DNA of 64,000 bases from Ariolimax columbianus (GCA_036924085.1 JAVGWX010000014.1:34415936-34479935); one strand, 5' to 3'. Shown: positions 31,130 to 45,900, numbered from the stretch's first letter. The notes: a model not told the origin generated them from the letters alone. Numbers and translations are program-made.

Positions 31130-32640
31130 ACCTCAAGATATCCATGACCATATGTTTGTTGATTTCCCTACTAGCCTCGAGGTATGTCCATGACCATATG
31201 TTCGTTGATTTCCATACTAGCCTTGAGGTATGTCCATATGTTCAAGTTGATTTCCCTACTAGCCTTGAGGTATGTCCATATGTTCATGTTGATTTCCCTA
31301 CTAGCCTTGAGGTATGTCCATATGTTTGTTGATTTCCCTACTAGCCTCGAGGTATGTCCATGACCATATGTTCGTTGATTTCCATACTAGCCTTGAGGTA
31401 TGTCCATATGTTCAAGTTGATTTCCCTATTAGCCTTGAGGTATGTCCATATGTTCATGTTGATTTCCCTACTAGCCTCGAGGTATGTCCATATGTTCAAG
31501 TTGATTTCCCTACTAGCCTCGAGGTATGTCCATATGTTCAAATTGATTTCGCTACTAGCCTTGAGGTATGTCCATATGTTCAAGTTGATTTCCCTACTAG
31601 CCTCAAGGTATGTCCATATATTCAAGTTGATTTCCCTACTAGCCTCAAGGTATGCCCATGTTGATTCCCCTACTAGCCTCGAGGTATGTCCATGACCGCA
31701 TGTTCAAGTTGATTTCCCAACTAGCCTCGAGGTATGTCCATGACAATATGTCCAAGTTGATTTCCCTACTAGCCTCGAGGTATGTCCATGACCATATGTT
31801 CAAATTGATTTCCCGACTAGCCTCGAGGTATGTCCGTGTGTTCAAGTTGATTTCCCTACTAGCCTCGAGGTATGTCCATATGTTCAAGTTGATTTCCCTA
31901 CTAGCCTCGAGGTATGTCCATGTTGATTTCCCTACTAGCCTCGAGCTATGTCGATGACCATATGTTCAAGTTGATTTCCCTACTAGCCTCGAGCTATGTC
32001 CATGACCATATGTCCCGGTTGATTCCCCCACTAGACTTGAGGTATGTCCATGACTGTATGTTCAAGTTGATTTCCCTACTAGCCTCGAGCTATGTCCATG
32101 TTGATTTCCCTACTAGTCTTGAGCTATGTCCATGACCATATGTCCAAGTTGATTTCCCTACTAGCCTCGAGGTATGTCCATGACCATATGTTCAAGTTGA
32201 TTTCCCTACTAGTCTCGAGCTATGTCCATGACCATATGTCCCAGTTGATTCCCCAACTAGACTTGAGTTATGTCCATGACCATATGTCCAAGTTGATTTC
32301 CCTACTAGTCTCGAGCTATGTCCATAACCATATGTCCAAGTTGATTCCCCTACTAGACTCGTGATATGTCCATAACCATATGTCCAAGTTGATTTCCCTA
32401 CTAGCCTCGTGATATGTCCATAACCATATGTCCAAGTTGATTTTCCTACTAGCCTCGAGGTATGTCCATAACCATATGTCCAAGTTGATTTCCCTACTAG
32501 CCTCGAGGTATGTCCATAACCATATGTCCAAGTTGATTCCCCTACTAGCCTCTAGGTATGTCCATGACCATATGTCCCAGTTGATTCCCCTACTACCCTT
32601 GAGGTATATCCATGATCATTTTGATGCCCCTCCTAGTTGT
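31130..32640. repeat. 42/48-bp minisatellite, about 33 copies
   Basis: Units contain gttgatttccctactagcct, then cgaggtatgtccat. They end either directly in atgttcaa (42 bp) or with an extra gaccat (48 bp). The two lengths are interspersed. Both strands show open frames by virtue of the multiple-of-three period. Confidence 0.93.
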
Positions 32641-32921
32641 GATGGTGAGAAACTCCCAGTAGCAAACCCTCAGCTTGTTACCAGCACCGCTAAAGACAAG
32701 AGTCCAGATCCTTCACTGCTGGGTAAGCTACATGTCAACATGGAAGAACCTGCAGCCAGAGCTGACCTTCACCAGACCTAGTAGACCACAAGATGGAAAC
32801 CACCTACAAACTTACTACTATTAGCCAAATACAACTCCAAAAGCCATACCAGGGAAGTCACAGGATGATACTTTCTAAAGGGTTACCAAAGAACAAAGAG
32901 AAATGAAGGTATGGTGAAACA

Positions 32922-33052
32922 TACTGATCAAGACCCCCACATCCTTGTTCAAGTTCCTGTCCCATTGCACTATAGCCAGGAGGACCATGGTCCACCTTCT
33001 CATGTATGCCTCATGATGTAAGAGGAGCTACTGTAACCAGCTACCAAAGAAA
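32922..33052 (-). mobile_element. Dispersed repeat R2, minus-strand fragment
   Basis: catactgatcaagaccccca, gccaggaggaccatggtcc and gagctactgtaaccagcta match the minus-strand R2 copy at 46978-47234 in order. The rest is lost. The flanking stretches 32641-32921 and 33053-33234 hold nothing recognised. Confidence 0.7.
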
Positions 33053-33234
33053 CTTTATCAAGGGCCAACTCAGCACGAGATAGCTTAGAACAACATGGGA
33101 CGACCAGATGACAGCAGAATAAAAGGACAGATTTGGGCTACCTGGCATCAGGCACTAATCTGTGGATGAAATATTAGGAATCCAGTTCTCAACTAACGTA
33201 GAACATCTTCAAAACCTTATGATCCGTTTTATCT

Positions 33235-36200
33235 GTGAGGTCATGTTGTGTGTGAGGTCGCTTTATGTCAGGTTGCATTATGCGTGATGTAGTTTTATGT
33301 GTGATGTTGTATTATAATGTGTCAGGTCATATTATATGTGAGGTCACATTATGTGTGATGCTGTTTTATGTGTGATGTTGTATTATAATGTGTCAGGTCA
33401 TATTATATGTGAGGTCACATTATGTGTGATGCTGTTTTATGTGTGATGTTGTATTATAATGTGTCAGGTCATATTATATGTGAGGTCACATTATGTGTGA
33501 TGCTGTTTTATGTGTGATGTTGTATTATAATGTGTCAGGTCATATTATATGTGAGGTCACATTATGTGTGATGCTGTTTTATGTGTGATGTTGTATTATA
33601 ATGTGTCAGGTCATTTTATGTGTGAGGTCACATTATGTGTGATGCTGTTTTATGTGTGATGTTGTATTATAATGTGTCAGGTCATATTATATGTGAGGTC
33701 ACATTATGTGTGATGCTGTTTTATGTGTGATGTTGTATTATAATGTGTCAGGTCATATTATATGTGAGGTCACATTATGTGTGATGCTGTTTTATGTGTG
33801 ATGTTGTATTATAATGTGTCAGGTCATATTATATGTGAGGTCACATTATGTGTGATGCTGTTTTATGTGTGATGTTGTTTTATAATGTGTCAGGTCATAT
33901 TATATGTGAGGTCACATTATGTGTGATGCTGTTTTTTGTGTTATGTTGTATTATAATGTGTCAGGTCATATTATATGTGAGGTCACATTATGTGTGATGC
34001 TGTTTTATGTGTGATGTTGTATTATAATGTGTCAGGTCATATTATATGTGAGGTCACTTTATGTGTGATGCTGTTTTATGTGTGATGTTGTATTATAATG
34101 TGTCAGGTCATATTATATGTGAGGTCACATTATGTGTGATGCTGTTTTATGTGTGATGTTGTATTATAATGTGTCAGGTCATATTATATGTGAGGTCACA
34201 TTATGTGTGATGCTGTTTTATGTGTGATGTTGTATTATAATGTGTCAGGTCATATTATATGTGAGGTCACATTATGTGTGATGCTGTTTTATGTGTGATG
34301 TTGTATTATAATGTGTCAGGTCATATTATATGTGAGGTCACATTATGTGTGATGCTGTTTTATGTGTGATGTTGTATTATAATGTGTCAGGTCATATTAT
34401 ATGTGAGGTCACATTATGTGTGATGCTGTTTTATGTGTGATGTTGTATTATAATGTGTCAGGTCATATTATATGTGAGGTCACATTATGTGTGATGCTGT
34501 TTTATGTGTGATGTTGTATTATAATGTGTCAGGTCATATTATATGTGAGGTCACATTATGTGTGATGCTGTTTTATGTGTGATGTTGTATTATAATGTGT
34601 CAGGTCATATTATATGTGAGGTCACATTATGTGTGATGCTGTTTTATGTGTGATGTTGTATTATAATGTGTCAGGTCATATTATGTGTGAGGTCACATTA
34701 TGTGTGATGCTGTTTTATGTGTGATGTTGTATTATAATGTGTCAGGTCATATTATATGTGAGGTCACATTATGTGTGATGCTGTTTTATGTGTGATGTTG
34801 TATTATAATGTGTCAGGTCATAGTATATGTGAGGTCACATTATGTGTGATGCTGTTTTATGTGTGATGTTGTATTATAATGTGTCAGGTCATAGTATATG
34901 TGAGGTCACATTATGTGTGATGCTGTTTTATGTGTGATGTTGTATTATAATGTGTCAGGTCATATTATATGTGAGGTCACATTATGTGTGATGCTGTTTT
35001 ATGTGTGATGTTGTATTATAATGTGTCAGGTCATTTTATGTGTGAGGTCACATTATGTGTGATGCTGTTTTATGTGTGATGTTGTATTATAATGTGTCAT
35101 GTCATATTATATGTGAGGTCACATTATGTGTGATGCTGTTTTATGTGTGATGTTGTATTATAATGTGTCAGGTCATATTATATGTGAGGTCACATTATGT
35201 GTGATGCTGTTTTATGTGTGATGTTGTTTTATAATGTGTCAGGTCATATTATATGTGAGGTCACATTATGTGTGATGCTGTTTTTTGTGTTATGTTGTAT
35301 TATAATGTGTCAGGTCATATTATATGTGAGGTCACATTATGTGTGATGCTGTTTTATGTGTGATGTTGTATTATAATGTGTCAGGTCATATTATATGTGA
35401 GGTCACTTTATGTGTGATGCTGTTTTATGTGTGATGTTGTATTATAATGTGTCAGGTCATATTATATGTGAGGTCACATTATGTGTGATGCTGTTTTATG
35501 TGTGATGTTGTATTATAATGTGTCAGATCATATTATATGTGAGGTCACATTATGTGTGATGCTGTTTTATGTGTGATGTTGTATTATAATGTGTCAGGTC
35601 ATATTATATGTGAGGTCACATTATGTGTGATGCTGTTTTATGTGTGATGTTGTATTATAATGTGTCAGGTCATATTATATGTGAGGTCACATTATGTGTG
35701 ATGCTGTTTTATGTGTGATGTTGTATTATAATGTGTCAGGTCATATTATATGTGAGGTCACATTATGTGTGATGCTGTTTTATGTGTGATGTTGTATTAT
35801 AATGTGTCAGGTCATATTATATGTGAGGTCACATTATGTGTGATGCTGTTTTATGTGTGATGTTGTATTATAATGTGTCAGGTCATTTTATGTGTGAGGT
35901 CACATTATGTGTGATGCTGTTTTATGTGTGATGTTGTATTATAATGTGTCAGGTCATATTATATGTGAGGTCACATTATGTGTGATGCTGTTTTATGTGT
36001 GATGTTGTATTATAATGTGTCAGGTCATATTATATGTGAGGTCACATTATGTGTGATGCTGTTTTATGTGTGATGTTGTATTATAATGTGTCAGGTCATA
36101 TTATATGTGAGGTCACATTTTGTGTGATGCTGTTTTATGTGTGATGTTGTTTTAAAATGTGTCAGGTCATATTATATGTGAGGTCACATTATGTGTGATG

Positions 36201-39200
36201 CTGTTTTTTGTGTTATGTTGTATTATAATGTGTCAGGTCATATTATATGTGAGGTCACATTATGTGTGATGCTGTTTTATGTGTGATGTTGTATTATAAT
36301 GTGTCAGGTCATATTATATGTGAGGTCACTTTATGTGTGATGCTGTTTTATGTGTGATGTTGTATTATAATGTGTCAGGTCATATTATATGTGAGGTCAC
36401 ATTATGTGTGATGCTGTTTTATGTGTGATGTTGTATTATAATGTGTCAGGTCATATTATATGTGAGGTCATATTATATGTGAGGTCACATTATGTGTGAT
36501 GCTGTTTTATGTGTGATGTTGTATTATAATGTGTCAGGTCATATTATATGTGAGGTCACATTATGTGTGATGCTGTTTTATGTGTGATGTTGTTTTATAA
36601 TGTGTCAGGTCATATTATATGTGAGGTCACATTATGTGTGATGCTGTTTTTTGTGTTATGTTGTATTATAATGTGTCAGGTCATATTATATGTGAGGTCA
36701 CATTATGTGTGATGCTGTTTTATGTGTGATGTTGTATTATAATGTGTCAGGTCATATTATATGTGAGGTCACTTTATGTGTGATGCTGTTTTATGTGTGA
36801 TGTTGTATTATAATGTGTCAGGTCATATTATATGTGAGGTCACATTATGTGTGATGCTGTTTTATGTGTGATGTTGTATTATAATGTGTCAGGTCATATT
36901 ATATGTGAGGTCACATTATGTGTGATGCTGTTTTATGTGTGATGTTGTATTATAATGTGTCAGGTCATATTATATGTGAGGTCACATTATGTGTGATGCT
37001 GTTTTATGTGTGATGTTGTATTATAATGTGTCAGGTCATATTATATGTGAGGTCACATTATGTGTGATGCTGTTTTATGTGTGATGTTGTATTATAATGT
37101 GTCAGGTCATAGTATATGTGAGGTCACATTATGTGTGATGCTGTTTTATGTGTGATGTTGTATTATAATGTGTCAGGTCATAGTATATGTGAGGTCACAT
37201 TATGTGTGATGCTGTTTTATGTGTGATGTTGTATTATAATGTGTCAGGTCATATTATATGTGAGGTCACATTATGTGTGATGCTGTTTTATGTGTGATGT
37301 TGTATTATAATGTGTCAGGTCATTTTATGTGTGAGGTCACATTATGTGTGATGCTGTTTTATGTGTGATGTTGTATTATAATGTGTCAGTGTCATATTAT
37401 ATGTGAGGTCACATTATGTGTGATGCTGTTTTATGTGTGATGTTGTATTATAATGTGTCAGGTCATATTATATGTGAGGTCACATTATGTGTGATGCTGT
37501 TTTATGTGTGATGTTGTTTTATAATGATGTCAGGTCATATTATATGTGAGGTCACATTATGTGTGATGCTGTTTTATGTGTGATGTTGTATTATAATGTG
37601 TCAGGTCATATTATATGTGAGGTCACATTATGTGTGATGCTGTTTTATGTGTGATGTTGTATTATAATGTGTCAGGTCATATTATATGTGAGGTCACTTT
37701 ATGTGTGATGCTGTTTTATGTGTGATGTTGTATTATAATGTGTCAGGTCATATTATATGTGAGGTCACATTATGTGTGATGCTGTTTTATGTGTGATGTT
37801 GTATTATAATGTGTCAGGTCATATTATATGTGAGGTCACATTATGTGTGATGCTGTTTTATGTGTGATGTTGTATTATAATGTGTCAGGTCATATTATAT
37901 GTGAGGTCACATTATGTGTGATGCTGTTTTATGTGTGATGTTGTATTATAATGTGTCAGGTCATATTATATGTGAGGTCACATTATGTGTGATGCTGTTT
38001 TATGTGTGATGTTGTATTATAATGTGTCAGGTCATATTATATGTGAGGTCACATTATGTGTGATGCTGTTTTATGTGTGATGTTGTATTATAATGTGTCA
38101 GGTCATATTATATGTGAGGTCACATTATGTGTGATGCTGTTTTATGTGTGATGTTGTATTATAATGTGTCAGGTCATATTATATGTGAGGTCACATTATG
38201 TGTGATGCTGTTTTATGTGTGATGTTGTATTATAATGTGTCAGGTCATATTATATGTGAGGTCACATTATGTGTGATGCTGTTTTATGTGTGATGTTGTA
38301 TTATAATGTGTCAGGTCATATTATATGTGAGGTCACATTATGTGTGATGCTGTTTTATGTGTGATGTTGTATTATAATGTGTCAGGTCATATTATATGTG
38401 AGGTCACATTATGTGTGATGCTGTTTTATGTGTGATGTTGTATTATAATGTGTCAGGTCATATTATATGTGAGGTCACATTATGTGTGATGCTGTTTTAT
38501 GTGTGATGTTGTATTATAATGTGTCAGGTCATATTATATGTGAGGTCACATTATGTGTGATGCTGTTTTATGTGTGATGTTGTATTATAATGTGTCAGGT
38601 CATATTATATGTGAGGTCACATTATGTGTGATGCTGTTTTATGTGTGATGTTGTATTATAATGTGTCAGGTCATATTATATGTGAGGTCACATTATGTGT
38701 GATGCTGTTTTATGTGTGATGTTGTATTATAATGTGTCAGGTCATATTATATGTGAGGTCACATTATGTGTGATGCTGTTTTATGTGTGATGTTGTATTA
38801 TAATGTGTCAGGTCATATTATATGTGAGGTCACATTATGTGTGATGCTGTTTTATGTGTGATGTTGTATTATAATGTGTCAGGTCATATTATATGTGAGG
38901 TCACATTATGTGTGATGCTGTTTTATGTGTGATGTTGTATTATAATGTGTCAGGTCATATTATATGTGAGGTCACATTATGTGTGATGCTGTTTTATGTG
39001 TGATGTTGTATTATAATGTGTCAGGTCATATTATATGTGAGGTCACATTATGTGTGATGCTGTTTTATGTGTGATGTTGTATTATAATGTGTCAGGTCAT
39101 ATTATATGTGAGGTCACATTATGTGTGATGCTGTTTTATGTGTGATGTTGTATTATAATGTGTCAGGTCATATTATATGTGAGGTCACATTATGTGTGAT

Positions 39201-42200
39201 GCTGTTTTATGTGTGATGTTGTATTATAATGTGTCAGGTCATATTATATGTGAGGTCACATTATGTGTGATGCTGTTTTATGTGTGATGTTGTATTATAA
39301 TGTGTCAGGTCATATTATATGTGAGGTCACATTATGTGTGATGCTGTTTTATGTGTGATGTTGTATTATAATGTGTCAGGTCATATTATATGTGAGGTCA
39401 CATTATGTGTGATGCTGTTTTATGTGTGATGTTGTATTATAATGTGTCAGGTCATATTATATGTGAGGTCACATTATGTGTGATGCTGTTTTATGTGTGA
39501 TGTTGTATTATAATGTGTCAGGTCATATTATATGTGAGGTCACATTATGTGTGATGCTGTTTTATGTGTGATGTTGTATTATAATGTGTCAGGTCATATT
39601 ATATGTGAGGTCACATTATGTGTGATGCTGTTTTATGTGTGATGTTGTATTATAATGTGTCAGGTCATATTATATGTGAGGTCACATTATGTGTGATGCT
39701 GTTTTATGTGTGATGTTGTATTATAATGTGTCAGGTCATATTATATGTGAGGTCACATTATGTGTGATGCTGTTTTATGTGTGATGTTGTATTATAATGT
39801 GTCAGGTCATATTATATGTGAGGTCACATTATGTGTGATGCTGTTTTATGTGTGATGTTGTATTATAATGTGTCAGGTCATATTATATGTGAGGTCACAT
39901 TATGTGTGATGCTGTTTTATGTGTGATGTTGTATTATAATGTGTCAGGTCATATTATATGTGAGGTCACATTATGTGTGATGCTGTTTTATGTGTGATGT
40001 TGTATTATAATGTGTCAGGTCATATTATATGTGAGGTCACATTATGTGTGATGCTGTTTTATGTGTGATGTTGTATTATAATGTGTCAGGTCATATTATA
40101 TGTGAGGTCACATTATGTGTGATGCTGTTTTATGTGTGATGTTGTATTATAATGTGTCAGGTCATATTATATGTGAGGTCACATTATGTGTGATGCTGTT
40201 TTATGTGTGATGTTGTATTATAATGTGTCAGGTCATATTATATGTGAGGTCACATTATGTGTGATGCTGTTTTATGTGTGATGTTGTATTATAATGTGTC
40301 AGGTCATATTATATGTGAGGTCACATTATGTGTGATGCTGTTTTATGTGTGATGTTGTATTATAATGTGTCAGGTCATATTATATGTGAGGTCACATTAT
40401 GTGTGATGCTGTTTTATGTGTGATGTTGTATTATAATGTGTCAGGTCATATTATATGTGAGGTCACATTATGTGTGATGCTGTTTTATGTGTGATGTTGT
40501 ATTATAATGTGTCAGGTCATATTATATGTGAGGTCACATTATGTGTGATGCTGTTTTATGTGTGATGTTGTATTATAATGTGTCAGGTCATATTATATGT
40601 GAGGTCACATTATGTGTGATGCTGTTTTATGTGTGATGTTGTATTATAATGTGTCAGGTCATATTATATGTGAGGTCACATTATGTGTGATGCTGTTTTA
40701 TGTGTGATGTTGTATTATAATGTGTCAGGTCATATTATATGTGAGGTCACATTATGTGTGATGCTGTTTTATGTGTGATGTTGTATTATAATGTGTCAGG
40801 TCATATTATATGTGAGGTCACATTATGTGTGATGCTGTTTTATGTGTGATGTTGTATTATAATGTGTCAGGTCATATTATATGTGAGGTCACATTATGTG
40901 TGATGCTGTTTTATGTGTGATGTTGTATTATAATGTGTCAGGTCATATTATATGTGAGGTCACATTATGTGTGATGCTGTTTTATGTGTGATGTTGTATT
41001 ATAATGTGTCAGGTCATATTATATGTGAGGTCACATTATGTGTGATGCTGTTTTATGTGTGATGTTGTATTATAATGTGTCAGGTCATATTATATGTGAG
41101 GTCACATTATGTGTGATGCTGTTTTATGTGTGATGTTGTATTATAATGTGTCAGGTCATATTATATGTGAGGTCACATTATGTGTGATGCTGTTTTATGT
41201 GTGATGTTGTATTATAATGTGTCAGGTCATATTATATGTGAGGTCACATTATGTGTGATGCTGTTTTATGTGTGATGTTGTATTATAATGTGTCAGGTCA
41301 TATTATATGTGAGGTCACATTATGTGTGATGCTGTTTTATGTGTGATGTTGTATTATAATGTGTCAGGTCATATTATATGTGAGGTCACATTATGTGTGA
41401 TGCTGTTTTATGTGTGATGTTGTATTATATGTGTCAGGTCATATTATATGTGAGGTCACATTATGTGTGATGCTGTTTTATGTGTGATGTTGTATTATAA
41501 TGTGTCAGGTCATATTATATGTGAGGTCACATTATGTGTGATGCTGTTTTATGTGTGATGTTGTATTATAATGTGTCAGGTCATATTATATGTGAGGTCA
41601 CATTATGTGTGATGCTGTTTTATGTGTGATGTTGTATTATAATGTGTCAGGTCATATTATATGTGAGGTCACATTATGTGTGATGCTGTTTTATGTGTGA
41701 TGTTGTATTATAATGTGTCAGGTCATATTATATGTGAGGTCACATTATGTGTGATGCTGTTTTATGTGTGATGTTGTATTATAATGTGTCAGGTCATATT
41801 ATATGTGAGGTCACATTATGTGTGATGCTGTTTTATGTGTGATGTTGTATTATAATGTGTCAGGTCATATTATATGTGAGGTCACATTATGTGTGATGCT
41901 GTTTTATGTGTGATGTTGTATTATAATGTGTCAGGTCATATTATATGTGAGGTCACATTATGTGTGATGCTGTTTTATGTGTGATGTTGTATTATAATGT
42001 GTCAGGTCATATTATATGTGAGGTCACATTATGTGTGATGCTGTTTTATGTGTGATGTTGTATTATAATGTGTCAGGTCATATTATATGTGAGGTCACAT
42101 TATGTGTGATGCTGTTTTATGTGTGATGTTGTATTATAATGTGTCAGGTCATATTATATGTGAGGTCACATTATGTGTGATGCTGTTTTATGTGTGATGT

Positions 42201-45005
42201 TGTATTATAATGTGTCAGGTCATATTATATGTGAGGTCACATTATGTGTGATGCTGTTTTATGTGTGATGTTGTATTATAATGTGTCAGGTCATATTATA
42301 TGTGAGGTCACATTATGTGTGATGCTGTTTTATGTGTGATGTTGTATTATAATGTGTCAGGTCATATTATATGTGAGGTCACATTATGTGTGATGCTGTT
42401 TTATGTGTGATGTTGTATTATAATGTGTCAGGTCATATTATATGTGAGGTCACATTATGTGTGATGCTGTTTTATGTGTGATGTTGTATTATAATGTGTC
42501 AGGTCATATTATATGTGAGGTCACATTATGTGTGATGCTGTTTTATGTGTGATGTTGTATTATAATGTGTCAGGTCATATTATATGTGAGGTCACATTAT
42601 GTGTGATGCTGTTTTATGTGTGATGTTGTATTATAATGTGTCAGGTCATATTATATGTGAGGTCACATTATGTGTGATGCTGTTTTATGTGTGATGTTGT
42701 ATTATAATGTGTCAGGTCATATTATATGTGAGGTCACATTATGTGTGATGCTGTTTTATGTGTGATGTTGTATTATAATGTGTCAGGTCATATTATATGT
42801 GAGGTCACATTATGTGTGATGCTGTTTTATGTGTGATGTTGTATTATAATGTGTCAGGTCATATTATATGTGAGGTCACATTATGTGTGATGCTGTTTTA
42901 TGTGTGATGTTGTATTATAATGTGTCAGGTCATAGTATATGTGAGGTCACATTATGTGTGATGCTGTTTTATGTGTGATGTTGTATTATAATGTGTCAGG
43001 TCATATTATATGTGAGGTCACATTATGTGTGATGCTGTTTTATGTGTGATGTTGTATTATAATGTGTCAGGTCATAGTATATGTGAGGTCACATTATGTG
43101 TGATGCTGTTTTATGTGTGATGTTGTATTATAATGTGTCAGGTCATATTATATGTGAGGTCACATTATGTGTGATGCTGTTTTATGTGTGATGTTGTATT
43201 ATAATGTGTCAGGTCATATTATATGTGAGGTCACATTATGTGTGATGCTGTTTTATGTGTGATGTTGTATTATAATGTGTCAGGTCATATTATATGTGAG
43301 GTCACATTATGTGTGATGCTGTTTTATGTGTGATGTTGTATTATAATGTGTCAGGTCATATTATATGTGAGGTCACATTATGTGTGATGCTGTTTTATGT
43401 GTGATGTTGTATTATAATGTGTCAGGTCATATTATATGTGAGGTCACATTATGTGTGATGCTGTTTTATGTGTGATGTTGTATTATAATGTGTCAGGTCA
43501 TATTATATGTGAGGTCACATTATGTGTGATGCTGTTTTATGTGTGATGTTGTATTATAATGTGTCAGGTCATAGTATATGTGAGGTCACATTATGTGTGA
43601 TGCTGTTTTATGTGTGATGTTGTATTATAATGTGTCAGGTCATATTATATGTGAGGTCACATTATGTGTGATGCTGTTTTATGTGTGATGTTGTATTATA
43701 ATGTGTCAGGTCATATTATATGTGAGGTCACATTATGTGTGATGCTGTTTTATGTGTGATGTTGTATTATAATGTGTCAGGTCATATTATATGTGAGGTC
43801 ACATTATGTGTGATGCTGTTTTATGTGTGATGTTGTATTATAATGTGTCAGGTCATATTATATGTGAGGTCACATTATGTGTGATGCTGTTTTATGTGTG
43901 ATGTTGTATTATAATGTGTCAGGTCATATTATATGTGAGGTCACATTATGTGTGATGCTGTTTTATGTGTGATGTTGTTTTATAATGTGTCAGGTCATAT
44001 TATATGTGAGGTCACATTATGTGTGATGCTGTTTTTTGTGTTATGTTGTATTATAATGTGTCAGGTCATATTATATGTGAGGTCACATTATGTGTGATGC
44101 TGTTTTATGTGTGATGTTGTATTATAATGTGTCAGGTCATATTATATGTGAGGTCACATTATGTGTGATGCTGTTTTATGTGTGATGTTGTATTATAATG
44201 TGTCAGGTCATATTATATGTGAGGTCACATTATGTGTGATGCTGTTTTATGTGTGATGTTGTATTATAATGTGTCAGGTCATATTATATGTGAGGTCACA
44301 TTATGTGTGATGCTGTTTTATGTGTGATGTTGTATTATAATGTGTCAGGTCATAGTATATGTGAGGTCACATTATGTGTGATGCTGTTTTATGTGTGATG
44401 TTGTATTATAATGTGTCAGGTCATATTATATGTGAGGTCACATTATGTGTGATGCTGTTTTATGTGTGATGTTGTATTATAATGTGTCAGGTCATATTAT
44501 ATGTGAGGTCACATTATGTGTGATGCTGTTTTATGTGTGATGTTGTATTATAATGTGTCAGGTCATATTATATGTGAGGTCACATTATGTGTGATGCTGT
44601 TTTATGTGTGATGTTGTATTATAATGTGTCAGGTCATATTATATGTGAGGTCACATTATGTGTGATGCTGTTTTATGTGTGATGTTGTATTATAATGTGT
44701 CAGGTCATATTATATGTGAGGTCACATTATGTGTGATGCTGTTTTATGTGTGATGTTGTATTATAATGTGTCAGGTCATATTATATGTGAGGTCACATTA
44801 TGTGTGATGATGTTTTATGTGTGATGTTGTATTATAATGTGTCAGGTCATATTATATGTGAGGTCACATTATGTGTGATGCTGTTTTATGTGTGATGTTG
44901 TATTATAATGTGTCAGGTCATATTATATGTGAGGTCACATTATGTGTGATGCTGTTTTATGTGTGATGTTGTATTATAATGTGTCAGGTCATATTATATG
45001 TGAGG
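33235..45005. repeat. 71-bp satellite array, about 164 monomers
   Basis: The monomer is exactly 71 bp, for example from gtcat at 33326 to 33397. It parses into four related subunits: gtcatattatatgtgag (17), gtcacattatgtgtgat (17), gctgttttatgtgtgat (17) and gttgtattataatgtgtcag (20). Marker variants cluster at 33.3-37.7 kb and 42.9-45.0 kb. Between about 37.75 and 42.9 kb the monomers look identical except for a 1-bp deletion near 41430. No open frame of note exists. The array ends in a 17/34-bp repeat (45003-45900). It may be satellite heterochromatin; centromeric function cannot be judged. Confidence 0.97.
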
Positions 45006-45900
45006 CCATTTTATGTGAGGTTGCATTATGTCTGAGGTCATATTATGTGTGAGGTCATATTATGTGTAAGGGCGTATTATGTGTGAGGTCATATTATGTG
45101 TAAGGGCGTATTATGTGTGAGGTCATATTATGTGTAAGGGCGTATTATGTGTGAGGTCATATTATGTGTAAGGGCGTATTATGTGTGAGGTCATATTATG
45201 TGTGATGCTGTTTTATGTGTGATGTTGTATTATAATGTGTCAGGTCATATTATATGTGAGGTCACATTATGTGTGATGCTGTTTTTTGTGTGATGTTGTA
45301 TTATAATGTGTCAGGTCATATTATATGTGAGGTCACATTATGTGTGATGCTGTTTTATGTGTGATGTTGTATTATAATGTGTCAGGTCATATTATATGTG
45401 AGGCCATTTTATGTGAGGTTGCATTATGTCTGAGGTCATATTATGTGTGAGGTCATATTATGTGTAAGGGCGTATTATGTGTGAGGTCATATTATGTGTA
45501 AGGGTGTATTATGTGTGAGGTCATATTATGTGTGATGTCATATTATGTGTAAGGGCGTATTATGTGTGAGGTCATATTATGTGTAAGGGCGTATTATGTG
45601 TGAGGTCATATTATGTGTGAGGTCATATTATGTGTAAGGGCGTATTATGTGTGAGGTCATATTATGTGTGAGGTCATATTATGTGTAAGGGCGTATTATG
45701 TGTGAGGTCATATTATGTGTAAGGGCGTATTATGTGTGAGGTCATATTATGTGTGAGGTCATATTATGTGTAAGGGCGTATTATGTGTGAGGTCATATTA
45801 TGTGTAAGGGCGTATTATGTGTGAGGTCATATTATGTGTGAGGTCATATTATGTGTAAGGGCGTATTATGTGTGAGGTCATATTATGTGTGGTCGTATTA
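45003..45900. repeat. 17/34-bp array flanking the satellite
   Basis: The 17-mers gtcatattatgtgtgag, gtcatattatgtgtaag and ggcgtattatgtgtgag are arranged singly or as 34-bp pairs. A patch of 71-bp monomers reappears at about 45190-45400. The junction starting aggccattttatgtgaggtt occurs twice, at 45003 and 45401, 398 bp apart. Confidence 0.95.

Noticed and set aside
33235..45900. CRISPR-like array
   Set aside because: Repeats are head to tail without unique spacers, the window is clearly eukaryotic, and no cas-like gene is present.
33235..45900. Centromere call
   Set aside because: A homogeneous satellite is compatible with a centromere, but nothing in the sequence alone distinguishes it from other heterochromatin, and protein genes lie close by.
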